Positions 16,355 through 23,744 of a stretch of DNA of 25,176 nt are shown one piece after another. Position 1 is the first letter of the stretch, and every line of letters begins with the position of its first letter. Under the pieces are notes generated by a model. It ran no database searches, was not told where the DNA came from, and worked only from the letters and a program-made list of their open reading frames with translations. A program made the translations under genes and the position numbers. The DNA is taken from NCBI GenBank assembly GCA_017630995.1, contig JAGBUD010000104.1, positions 1 to 25,176 on the forward strand. The letters run 5' to 3'. Source of the DNA: Clostridia bacterium. GTDB taxonomy: Bacteria; Bacillota_A; Clostridia; Oscillospirales; CAG-272.

Positions 16355-16933
16355 ATGAAATACTTAAATCAGCTGGAATACAGACATATCCCATATAAGC
16401 ATAATATGGCGGCGGGCGGACCTCCCGAGGGCAGAGATAACGTTGCAACGTCAGGTTGCGGTCTTTGCTGCGCGGCGATGGTTATAGACGCCTTGACGGA
16501 TAAATCATTATCTATTGAAGAGTGTGTCAAGCTTTCCGAGGAGAATCAGGCAAATTTATGTCTTGGAACGAGCATGTCGGTTCTTGGCGGCATTATTGCG
16601 GAAAAATACGGACTTGATTATTCTCGCACTAATGAGCTTTCCGAGGTGATTTCGCATATTCAGCGCGGCGGAGCTGCGATAGTTCTTGTCGGTCACAAGG
16701 AGGGTATGGCGGGACTTTTCACTATGCGCTCCCACTATATGACGCTCGTTGCGTGCGACGGTAAGGAATTTTGCATATTAGACCCGAGCTACACGAAAGA
16801 AAAATACGAAATTCCCGAACGAGTCGGCAGAGTTAATACCGCAAACGCACCATACCTTTACTGTGACGTAAATACGGTGGATAGCGAAGCAATCGAAAAT
16901 AAATATCACCTTTTTTCAAGAAAGAAGCTTTAA
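16355..16933 (+). CDS. C39-like papain-fold cysteine peptidase homologue, cytoplasmic
   Basis: 192 aa. SGCGLCCAAMV gives a candidate catalytic Cys35 on a helix; SHYMTLV gives His127; LDPSY gives Asp143, which is the Cys-His-Asp layout and spacing of the C39-like family 2 fold. GHKEGMAGLFTMRSH and the final residues complete a single domain. There is no signal peptide, no ABC transporter and no peptide substrate gene nearby, so a bacteriocin-processing role is not supported; it may act on a cytoplasmic peptide or amide bond. TTGGAG lies 8 bases before the ATG. It has its own promoter and a terminator directly after, so it is monocistronic. Confidence 0.8.
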   Translation: MKYLNQLEYRHIPYKHNMAAGGPPEGRDNVATSGCGLCCAAMVIDALTDKSLSIEECVKLSEENQANLCLGTSMSVLGGIIAEKYGLDYSRTNELSEVISHIQRGGAAIVLVGHKEGMAGLFTMRSHYMTLVACDGKEFCILDPSYTKEKYEIPERVGRVNTANAPYLYCDVNTVDSEAIENKYHLFSRKKL

Positions 16934-16938
16934 AATTC

Positions 16939-16987
16939 AAAAGAACCGCGGAGTGAGGCTTGGATTTCCTCTCTTGCGGTTCTTTTT
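16939..16987. terminator. Bidirectional terminator between convergent C39-like and U32 genes
   Basis: AAAAGAACCGC pairs with GCGGTTCTTTT, with further pairing inside (GAGTGAGG/CCTCTC). T runs lie on both sides. It begins 6 bases after one stop codon and ends 2 bases before the other. Confidence 0.88.
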
Positions 16988-16988
16988 A

Positions 16989-19022
16989 TTATCTTTTTCC
17001 CATTCTGCGAACGGGGAAAGGAAGTGGCTTTTTCGCCTTGTATGCCGATATAACCGCCGCGCATTCGCGCGCCGTTTCGGTGGTGAATATGAAATGATGG
17101 CTGAAAAGATTTGCCGCTTCAAGCTCTGCGCGCTTGTCGCCCATATAAGTCGGGGTGGAATTGAGGATAAGATTTCGGTGCGAAAATTCGCGCACAAGCG
17201 GAAATTTTGCGCCCGTTCTGTCTGTCAGTGCGGCATTGTTGCAGCTCTTGCAGCCAAAGCTGTCCTTTATAAAGCAGCGCTCGGTGAGCATAAGCGGAAT
17301 TCTTCCGTAAACTATAACGCTCTCACCTATATCTCTTGCCATAGGCACGGTAAGCTCGGGGGAAAGGATAAGGTCGGAAATTCCAAGCTCGCCATACATA
17401 TTTTTTGAGAGGGAATTTGTAACGTTAAGTCTGAAATCTCCCGTCGGAGTAAGTCCGAATTCCTTTGCCAGCAAAACGTGCGAAACGTTTGATATAAGGG
17501 CGTCGTTTATTCCGCGCTCCCTTGCGAGAGTGAGCAGCTTTTTGATTTCGGGAAGCTCGCTGTCAAATATGACGGGCGGAAGCGCAACGCCAACGTCACA
17601 TCCGTCGTATTCGTTTATCTTAAAGAGCGGAATGAATATTTTATCAAAAACGGAAAGACTTTCGGGGGATATTCGCTTCAGCTCCGCGAGAGCTTTCGGG
17701 TCGTGGAAATATGCTGTTTTGCGGTGTTTTTTTGACTTTTGCGCGTCCGATTTTTTCTCCTGCCGGAATTCTCCGACGTCATCACATTCTATTTCGGAAT
17801 TCAAAAGCGCGCTTACCGCTTTTCTGCGTAGGTCGTTGATTTTTGCGGGGGAAAGGTTAACGTTTTCGCCAAGGGTAAGGGAAATTCTTTCCTCCGAAAG
17901 CGAAAATTCCGTGCCGCCGAGCTTCATCAGTCGCTCCTTGACCGATTTTTCGGTGAGGGGCGCGTTTTGCGCTTCTTCGGCGCGGTCGCCGTAAACTGTG
18001 ACCTGCTTTTCTCCGAGCGTAAAGGTGAGGCGCGCGGGATTTCCAAGCAGTATTTCAGCTTCTGCCGATATTTCAACCTTTTTCGGTGCGGGAATTATTA
18101 TTTCGCTTGCGCGCGAGTCGGCCTTGTCCTCCTCGCTTCTGATTCCGAGCATATCGCGTCCCGTGCGGCGCACGAAATAGCCGTCGGTAAATCCACCGCG
18201 CGAAAATATCTGTTTAAGCTGTCTTTCGTCCTCGTCGGAGCCGTTTTTGTATTCGTCAAGGAGTTGTCTATATATCCTTGTAACTCTGTATACGTAGTCG
18301 GGCGATTTCATTCGTCCCTCTATTTTTAATGAAGCAACACCGCTGTCTATAAGCGCTTTCACGTGGCGGTGAAGTGAGAGGTCCTTTAATGAAAGAGGGT
18401 ATCCGTTTTTGTAGGGACGCCGGCAGGGTTGGGCGCATTCGCCGCGGTTTCCGCTTCTTCCGCCAACCATAGAGGACATAAGGCACTGCCCCGAATGGCA
18501 AACACAGAGTGCCCCGTGTAAAAAAACTTCTATTTCAGCTTTGCTTTCGCTGACCGCCGATTCAATATCCTCGCGCGTAAGCTCTCTTGCCAGAACCACT
18601 CTTTTTGCACCGAGTGAGTATAAAAGGTCTGCACCGAGGGTGTTGTTTGCCGACGCTTGCGTTGATGCGTGTATTTCAAGGCTCGGAATCCGTCTTTTGA
18701 TTTCGCTTATAGCTCCAATGTCGGCGGATATAACGGCGTCAATGCCCGCCTTGTAAAGCTCAAATGCGAAATCCGAAAGAGAGGGAAGCTCTTTGTCGTA
18801 AACGAGAGTATTAAGCGTCACGTAAAGCTTTACGCCGTGAATATGGCAGATTTCGACGGCTTTTTTTATTTCGTCCAAATCAAAATTTTTTGCATACGCT
18901 CTCGCACCAAAGGATTTTCCGCCTATGTATATTGCGTCCGCGCCTGCGCTTATTGCCGCAATCAAGGCCTCAAAGCTTCCGGCGGGAGCGAGCAGCTCCG
19001 GCAGCTTGGTTTTTCTTTTCAT
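16989..19022 (-). CDS. U32 peptidase-family protein (probable RNA hydroxylation factor)
   Basis: 677 aa. The N-terminal TIM-barrel-like domain begins PELLAPAGSFEALIAAISAGADAIYIGG. The U32 signature EVFLHGALCVCHSGQCLMSS is at 165-184, and Cys173, Cys175, Cys180, Cys196 and Cys200 can provide an Fe-S site. A middle region (about 290-430) and a second C-terminal half, as in the long U32 type, contain CFIKDSFGCKSCNN. Studied relatives hydroxylate RNA: RlhA modifies 23S rRNA and TrhP modifies tRNA wobble uridine; the length is nearer RlhA (about 650 aa). The historic name collagenase is therefore probably misleading. The ribosome site is weak. Monocistronic: own promoter at 19057-19085, terminator at 16939-16987. 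Confidence 0.88.
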   Translation of the reverse strand: MKRKTKLPELLAPAGSFEALIAAISAGADAIYIGGKSFGARAYAKNFDLDEIKKAVEICHIHGVKLYVTLNTLVYDKELPSLSDFAFELYKAGIDAVISADIGAISEIKRRIPSLEIHASTQASANNTLGADLLYSLGAKRVVLARELTREDIESAVSESKAEIEVFLHGALCVCHSGQCLMSSMVGGRSGNRGECAQPCRRPYKNGYPLSLKDLSLHRHVKALIDSGVASLKIEGRMKSPDYVYRVTRIYRQLLDEYKNGSDEDERQLKQIFSRGGFTDGYFVRRTGRDMLGIRSEEDKADSRASEIIIPAPKKVEISAEAEILLGNPARLTFTLGEKQVTVYGDRAEEAQNAPLTEKSVKERLMKLGGTEFSLSEERISLTLGENVNLSPAKINDLRRKAVSALLNSEIECDDVGEFRQEKKSDAQKSKKHRKTAYFHDPKALAELKRISPESLSVFDKIFIPLFKINEYDGCDVGVALPPVIFDSELPEIKKLLTLARERGINDALISNVSHVLLAKEFGLTPTGDFRLNVTNSLSKNMYGELGISDLILSPELTVPMARDIGESVIVYGRIPLMLTERCFIKDSFGCKSCNNAALTDRTGAKFPLVREFSHRNLILNSTPTYMGDKRAELEAANLFSHHFIFTTETARECAAVISAYKAKKPLPFPVRRMGKR

Positions 19023-19056
19023 ATAAAAACAGCTCGTTTCTTACTTAATTGAATTT

Positions 19057-19085
19057 ATTTTAGCAAAAACGCGCACCTTTGTCAA
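19057..19085 (-). promoter_or_regulatory. Sigma-A promoter (TTGACA-17-TAAAAT) of the U32 gene, inside a terminator
   Basis: On the minus strand TTGACA (19080-19085), 17 bases, TAAAAT (19057-19062). The -35 spans the loop of the hairpin 19069-19094; the 3' stem arm and T run form the spacer. Confidence 0.83.
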
Positions 19086-19094
19086 GGTGCGCGT
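19065..19094 (-). terminator. Intrinsic terminator of dpaA-dpaB, overlapping the U32 promoter
   Basis: On the minus strand ACGCGCACCTT-GACA-AAGGTGCGCGT is a perfect 11-bp stem with a 4-base loop, followed by TTTT. It lies 57 bases after the dpaB stop; the intervening stretch shows nothing else. Confidence 0.9.
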
Positions 19095-19151
19095 ATATGA
19101 GAATTGTGCGGTGCGATTTAAGATGAATCCGTAAACTAGGTATATAACCCG

Positions 19152-19709
19152 TTACGTAAAAAGAGGGCGCAGCTGCCGTCCCTCTCGCATAGCCGCAAAG
19201 GAATCGCAAAGCATTCCGAAATCCGCCACCAAGGAATGCGGCTTTGCCGCGGGTGCGTCTTGCTTCATCGGCACGAAATAGACGGACTTTCTGGTCAAAA
19301 GCGCCGCTATATTCTTGAGATTTTGCGACATAGAGTCGTTTGACGCAAGCGCAATTAAAAGCTCTCCGTCGCACCGCAGATGTGCCTTTGCTGCCATGGT
19401 AACCGCAGTATCTGTGATTCCCATCGCGATTTTTGCAAGCGTGTTTCCCGTGCATGGGGAAATTATCAGCGCATCGAGCCTATTTGGCCCGAAAGGCTCT
19501 GCCTTGGTTATGGTGTTAACGATTTTTCTGCCGCACCGCTCGTATACCATACGTTGAAAATCCTCTGCCTTAAAAAATCTCGTATCGGTTGAGTATGCGT
19601 TTTCGCTCATTATCGGCTGAACGTCGTATCCCATATCAATGAGCTGCGACATAGCGCTAAACGATTGCGAAAGGGTGCAAAATGAGCCGCAAAAAGCATA
19701 TCCTATCAT
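19152..19709 (-). CDS. dpaB: Dipicolinate synthase subunit B
   Basis: 185 aa flavoprotein of the SpoVFB/DpaB family. The start MIGYAFCGSFCTLSQ matches the nucleotide-binding first strand and loop of flavoprotein decarboxylase-like folds; ALIISPCTGNTLAKIAMGITDTAVTMAAKAHL is typical of DpaB, and ALASNDSMSQNLKNIAALL follows. With DpaA it converts dihydroxytetrahydrodipicolinate to dipicolinic acid, the calcium chelator of the spore core. Its ATG overlaps the TGA of dpaA (ATGA), with GAGGTGA upstream, so synthesis of the two subunits is coupled. Slightly shorter than the B. subtilis protein (about 200 aa). It ends at the terminator 19065-19094. Confidence 0.9.
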   Translation of the reverse strand: MIGYAFCGSFCTLSQSFSAMSQLIDMGYDVQPIMSENAYSTDTRFFKAEDFQRMVYERCGRKIVNTITKAEPFGPNRLDALIISPCTGNTLAKIAMGITDTAVTMAAKAHLRCDGELLIALASNDSMSQNLKNIAALLTRKSVYFVPMKQDAPAAKPHSLVADFGMLCDSFAAMREGRQLRPLFT

Positions 19710-20482
19710 TTTTTCGTCACCTCGTTCATGTAATCCATAAATTTTGAAAAGTAGTTTTTGCCCGCGGATTTTCCGTAGTATTTGTCGGGTATTCCCGGCA
19801 GCCTTTCGATGCCGTCTATCCCGCCGAAGTTTTCGCCCGAGGCAAGCTCGATTATGCGCGTGCCGTGCGGAATTTTTCCGCTCGGAAACGATGGGGCAAG
19901 ATTTGTTGGTGCAGTATTTATTATCACCTTTGCATCGGTCTTTAAAATCGGTGCTTCTCTGTCTATGAGATGTGCGTCAATGCCGCATTCGTTAAGCTCG
20001 ATGCAGGTTTTTTCGTTTGTAGTGTAAATTTTAACCTTTCCGCCAAGGAAGAGGAGCATTCTGACAAGGCGTGAGCCTATACGCCCGTAGCCCACAATGG
20101 CAAATTCCGTTTCGCTCGGTGCGGTGTCTATATTCGAGAGAATATATCCGAGTGCCCCAAGTGCCGATTGCTCCGCATTTTCGGCAAGGAATTCCTCGTC
20201 GCAAGCGGCGTCGTAAACAATCGCACCGCGCTCGCGTGCCTCATTCTTATCGTTGCGCTCAATTCCGTATCCCGCAACGAAATCCCCCTCTTTTAAGTCG
20301 GCAAAAACCTCGCTGACAAGCTTATCGGTGCCCGATAAATGCATCTTATCTCGCGTGGTGGGAATCGGCAGCAGAAAAAAACGCTTGAACGAAGCGGGAA
20401 TCTCCCCTCGCGCCTGTGCTTCGACAAGCAAACGCAAGGCTTCCTTGCATCTTGTGCCGTTGCCTAAATTTTCTATTATCAT
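19706..20482 (-). CDS. dpaA: Dipicolinate synthase subunit A
   Basis: 258 aa, NAD(P)-binding partner of DpaB. The N-terminal half includes LPIPTTRDKMHLSGTD and GDFVAGYGI; the Rossmann glycine motif VGYGRIGSRLV is at 130-140, followed by VIINTAPTNLAP and IIELASGENFGG, as in SpoVFA. Shorter than B. subtilis SpoVFA (about 297 aa), mostly in the N-terminal region, with no sign of truncation. CGGAG lies 8 bases before the ATG. It is the first gene of a two-gene operon. Many clostridia lack dpaAB and use an electron-transfer flavoprotein instead, so its presence helps place the lineage. A sporulation-type promoter is plausible (20536-20564). Confidence 0.9.
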   Translation of the reverse strand: MIIENLGNGTRCKEALRLLVEAQARGEIPASFKRFFLLPIPTTRDKMHLSGTDKLVSEVFADLKEGDFVAGYGIERNDKNEARERGAIVYDAACDEEFLAENAEQSALGALGYILSNIDTAPSETEFAIVGYGRIGSRLVRMLLFLGGKVKIYTTNEKTCIELNECGIDAHLIDREAPILKTDAKVIINTAPTNLAPSFPSGKIPHGTRIIELASGENFGGIDGIERLPGIPDKYYGKSAGKNYFSKFMDYMNEVTKK

Positions 20483-20535
20483 TGGTTTTTCTCCGAATGT
20501 AATTTGAAAGCAAAATCAATCTGCTTTACAGTATA

Positions 20536-20564
20536 ATCATATGTTTTTTTGCGAAAAAAGTTAA
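20536..20564 (-). promoter_or_regulatory. Candidate dpaA promoter, sigma-K-like or weak sigma-A
   Basis: On the minus strand AC (20560-20561), 16 bases, then CATATGATT fits the mother-cell sigma-K pattern (AC, CATANNNTA) except for the last base. The same DNA also reads TTAACT-17-TATGAT. The B. subtilis spoVF operon is sigma-K dependent, which favours the first reading. Confidence 0.45.
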
Positions 20565-20653
20565 ATAAAAAAGGACAAATCGAGCCTCTTGAGGCTATAA
20601 GTATCCCCAGAGTCAAAATAAGACAAAAATTAAAGTATTATTTTGCTAAAAAC

Positions 20654-20682
20654 TTGATTTTTCCCAAAAGTTGCTATATAAT
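20654..20682 (+). promoter_or_regulatory. Sigma-A promoter (TTGATT-17-TATAAT) of the AllA-like/galT unit
   Basis: TTGATT (20654-20659), 17 bases, TATAAT (20677-20682), about 40 bases before the start codon. Upstream, 20565-20653 holds only a small AGCCTC-TT-GAGGCT inverted repeat. Confidence 0.8.
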
Positions 20683-20722
20683 TATGTATAAATACAATAA
20701 TAAATTTACGGAGGCACAAGAT

Positions 20723-21214
20723 ATGAGAACCATTAAACCCGAAAAGCTTACAAAGGAAGCGTTTGCACCCTTTGGAGCATACTACACAATGACAAAGCCC
20801 GAGGGATACGCACTTTGCGGAGAGCTTCACCGCTTCTTCCCCGACAGATTGACGGTAAACCCCGGTTGCGCTAATATGGCATTCTCGCCCATTATGGTAA
20901 AAAAGCCCGAGAAAATGCACGTAACGCAGGCGGAGTATCACACCACCACTGCTGAAATTATTATCCCTCTTAACGACGATATGATTTTGCACGTTGCTCC
21001 CCCCTCGGCAGGCAAGCCCGTTCCCGAATACACAAAGGCGTTTATCGTTCCCAAGAACACGGTTATCCGTATGAACGCTTGCGTTTGGCACCTTGCCCCC
21101 TTGCCCAGAAAGGCTGACGAGCTTTGTGCAATTATCGTTCTTCCCGAAGCAACGTATATGAACGACTGCACGGTTGTTGACCTCAAGGAAGACGAGCAGT
21201 TTGTTATCGAATAA
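20723..21214 (+). CDS. AllA-like (ureidoglycolate lyase family) cupin protein
   Basis: 163 aa from ATG 20723 (MRTIKPEKLTKEAFAPFGAYY), which has ACGGAGG 8 bases upstream; an upstream in-frame ATG at 20549 lies before the promoter and is not used. The cupin core fits the AllA family: AEYHTTTAEIIIPL, LHVAPPSAGKPVPEYTKAFIVP, and MNACVWHLAPLP with the conserved Trp-His. AllA proper splits ureidoglycolate to glyoxylate and urea in allantoin breakdown, but no purine-catabolism gene is nearby. Instead it sits 25 bases before galT and shares its promoter, so a sugar-related or structural role is as likely. Function should be left open. Confidence 0.75.
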   Translation: MRTIKPEKLTKEAFAPFGAYYTMTKPEGYALCGELHRFFPDRLTVNPGCANMAFSPIMVKKPEKMHVTQAEYHTTTAEIIIPLNDDMILHVAPPSAGKPVPEYTKAFIVPKNTVIRMNACVWHLAPLPRKADELCAIIVLPEATYMNDCTVVDLKEDEQFVIE

Positions 21215-21239
21215 AATTTTTGATTTTTTGGAGTGAAAA

Positions 21240-22736
21240 ATGAAAATCGGTGCCATTGTCGGAGAATTGGTTGAATATGCAAAATCGCGCGGACTCATTT
21301 GTGAGGAGGACTGTGCGTATGCCGTTTCCTCGCTTATGCAGATTCTCGGCATTTCGTCAATAGAGCTTGAAAGCACGGGCGAGGTGCGTGACGTTGCGGA
21401 TATACTGTCCGACCTCTGCGAATACGCGTTCGAAGCGGGACTTATAGAAAATAACAGCGTTGTGTACCGCGACCTTTTTGATACGAAGGTCATGGGCGCG
21501 CTTACCCCCAGACCCTCGGAGGTTATATCGAAATTCGGGCGTGATTATCAAATATCTCCCGAATTGGCAACCGATAATTATTACCGTCTTGCTTGCGATT
21601 CAAATTATATTCGCACCGATAGAATCAAAAAGGATTTGAAGTGGAAATATGATTCCGAATACGGTGAGATAGACGTAACCGTCAATCTTTCCAAGCCCGA
21701 AAAGGACCCGAAGGCTATTGCGATGGCAAAGCTCTTGCCGCAAACCGATTATCCGAAATGCGCGCTCTGCCACGAAAATGAGGGATTTGCGGGAACGCTC
21801 ACAAAGGCGGCAAGACAAAATCTGCGTCAGATTCCCTTTTCTCTCGGCGGGGAGAAGTGGTATTTGCAGTATTCGCCCTACGTTTATTATAACGAGCACT
21901 GTATAGCCCTTTCAGCAGAGCATCGCCCGATGAAAATAGATAGAAGCACTTTTGTAAAGCTGCTCGGGTTCGTTACCGAGTTCCCTCATTATTTCATAGG
22001 CTCCAATGCCGATCTTAAAATTGTGGGCGGCTCAATTCTGTCCCATGATCATATGCAGGGGGGACGGTATACCTTTGCTATGGAGAATGCGCCCGTTGAA
22101 ATTCCCGTTTCTTTTGTTAATTATCCCGAGGTGGTGGGCGGAATAGTAAAATGGCCGATGTCTGTTATAAGACTTACGTCGCAAAATAAGGATAGCCTCA
22201 TATCCCTTGCGGACGAAATTCTTGAGTCTTGGCGCAAGTATAGCGACCCTGCGGCAAATATATTCGCAGAAACGGACGCAGAGCCGCACAACACCATAAC
22301 TCCTATAGCAAGAAGACGCGGCGAGAGCTTTGAGCTTGACCTCGTTTTGCGTAACAATATAACCACAGACGAGCACCCCCTCGGTCTTTTCCATCCTCAT
22401 GCCGATAAGCATAATATCAAAAAGGAAAATATCGGTCTTATCGAGGTTATGGGTCTTGCGGTTCTCCCCGCAAGGCTTAAAGAGGAAATTGAGGCGATGA
22501 AAACAGCTATCTTGGCAGGCGTGTCACTTAAAACAAACGAAATTACCGAAAAACACAGTGAATGGTTTGACACTTTTAAGGATAAATATAGCTTCACGGA
22601 GGAAAACGTTGACGCAATTTTGAAATCCGAAATCGGAAAAACCTTTGTCGACGTTCTGCGTGACGCAGGTGTTTATAAGGATACTCGTGAGGGAAGAGAA
22701 GCATTCCTCAAGTTCATCTCAAGCGTGAATAAGTAA
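21240..22736 (+). CDS. galT: UDP-glucose--hexose-1-phosphate uridylyltransferase (class II GalT)
   Basis: 498 aa, full length for the Bacillota-type GalT. Transfers UMP from UDP-glucose to galactose-1-phosphate in the Leloir pathway. LTPRPSEV is at 89-96, CALC at 174-177, YSPYVYYNEHCIALSAEHRPM at 211-231, and SHDHMQGGRY at 268-277, where the second His of HDH is the nucleotidylated nucleophile. HPHADKHNIKKENIGLIEVMGLAVLPARL near the C-terminus is also typical. TTGGAG lies 7 bases before the ATG. Second gene of the unit begun by the AllA-like gene; no galK or galE is present, so galactose genes are scattered in this genome. Ends at the bidirectional terminator 22743-22773. Confidence 0.95.
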   Translation: MKIGAIVGELVEYAKSRGLICEEDCAYAVSSLMQILGISSIELESTGEVRDVADILSDLCEYAFEAGLIENNSVVYRDLFDTKVMGALTPRPSEVISKFGRDYQISPELATDNYYRLACDSNYIRTDRIKKDLKWKYDSEYGEIDVTVNLSKPEKDPKAIAMAKLLPQTDYPKCALCHENEGFAGTLTKAARQNLRQIPFSLGGEKWYLQYSPYVYYNEHCIALSAEHRPMKIDRSTFVKLLGFVTEFPHYFIGSNADLKIVGGSILSHDHMQGGRYTFAMENAPVEIPVSFVNYPEVVGGIVKWPMSVIRLTSQNKDSLISLADEILESWRKYSDPAANIFAETDAEPHNTITPIARRRGESFELDLVLRNNITTDEHPLGLFHPHADKHNIKKENIGLIEVMGLAVLPARLKEEIEAMKTAILAGVSLKTNEITEKHSEWFDTFKDKYSFTEENVDAILKSEIGKTFVDVLRDAGVYKDTREGREAFLKFISSVNK

Positions 22737-22742
22737 AAGCAA

Positions 22743-22773
22743 AAAAGACCGTTTGGTTTCCAAACGGTCTTTT
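22743..22773. terminator. Bidirectional terminator between galT and dusB
   Basis: AAAAGACCGTTTGG-TTT-CCAAACGGTCTTTT is a perfect 14-bp stem with a 3-base loop and T/A runs on both sides, between convergent genes. Confidence 0.93.
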
Positions 22774-22778
22774 GTTGT

Positions 22779-23738
22779 TTAGTTAAAATCTTTTATAAGA
22801 GCCTCTATCTCTGCGATTTTTTCGGCTCGGTTTATTTTTCCTCTCAATTCCGCACAGCCGCGGAACGAATGAAAATATTTTGCAAGCTGACCGCGCGCTT
22901 CGTGCACGGCGGTATGCTCTCCCTTTTCCGATGCTGCATAGTATAAATGCGTCAGCGCGGTTTCCTTTATTACTGAAAGCTCCGGCAGTGAAAATTCCTC
23001 GCCCGAAAGCGCCGCTTTGATTTCGGAAAATATAAACGGGTTTCCGATAGCACCTCTGCCTATCATTATTCCGTCAGCCTTTGTTTGGGCAAATACTCTG
23101 ATAGCGTCAGCAGCGGTGTTTATATCTCCGTTTGCAAAAAGAGGTATGTGTAGTGCCGATTTTACCTTCGCAACCTCGCTCATATCGGCATATCCCGAAT
23201 ACATTTGCGTGCGAGTTCTGCCGTGCAGGGTTATTGCCGCCGCACCCGCGCTCTCTGCCGCAAGTGCACATTCGGTTGCGTTTATGCTCTGTGCGTCAAT
23301 TCCAAGGCGAAGCTTAACGGTTACGGGTAAAGCCGTTGCCTTGACAACCGCCGCCGTTACGTCGTGTATCAGCGTTGGATTTTTCATAAGGGCGCTGCCC
23401 TCGCCGTTAGAATATATCTTATGAACGGGGCAGCCCATATTGATATCTATTGCAACGGGGGGAACGTCCTCTCCTACCGAAAGAATGCTTGCCGCCTCTG
23501 CCATAATTTGCGGCTCGGAGCCGAAAATCTGTATCGCCGTGGGCGCCTCGTGGCTCGTTATGCGAGCAAGACGGAGCGTTTTTTTGTCGGAATAAACGGT
23601 CGCCTTTGCGCTTATCATCTCGGTAACGGAATATTCCGCTCCCCATTCGAAAGCGAGACGGCGCATAGCATAATCCGAAAATCCCGCCATCGGTGCAAGA
23701 GCAATTCCGTGCTTTAGTTCGATATTGCCGAATATCAT
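22779..23738 (-). CDS. dusB: tRNA-dihydrouridine synthase (DusB type)
   Basis: 319 aa FMN-dependent enzyme that reduces uridines in tRNA to dihydrouridine. The N-terminal TIM barrel starts LAPMAGFSDYAMRRLA; the catalytic Cys103 is in NMGCPVHKI; VKLRLGID, LHGRTRTQMYSG, LFANGDI and DGIMIGRGAIGNPFIF are the usual FMN- and substrate-binding segments, and the small helical tRNA-binding domain follows. Normal length. The ATG lies 6 bases after the stop of the M20 gene and has no clear ribosome site, so it probably relies on translational coupling. Ends at the terminator 22743-22773. Confidence 0.94.
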   Translation of the reverse strand: MIFGNIELKHGIALAPMAGFSDYAMRRLAFEWGAEYSVTEMISAKATVYSDKKTLRLARITSHEAPTAIQIFGSEPQIMAEAASILSVGEDVPPVAIDINMGCPVHKIYSNGEGSALMKNPTLIHDVTAAVVKATALPVTVKLRLGIDAQSINATECALAAESAGAAAITLHGRTRTQMYSGYADMSEVAKVKSALHIPLFANGDINTAADAIRVFAQTKADGIMIGRGAIGNPFIFSEIKAALSGEEFSLPELSVIKETALTHLYYAASEKGEHTAVHEARGQLAKYFHSFRGCAELRGKINRAEKIAEIEALIKDFN

Positions 23739-23744
23739 AGACGA

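Noticed and set aside
20583..20596. AGCCTC-TT-GAGGCT inverted repeat as an operator or riboswitch
   Set aside because: Short arms, about 58 bases upstream of the -35, no second copy seen; could be chance.
20630..21493. 287-codon minus-strand frame
   Set aside because: Antisense to the AllA-like gene and galT, and crosses their promoter.
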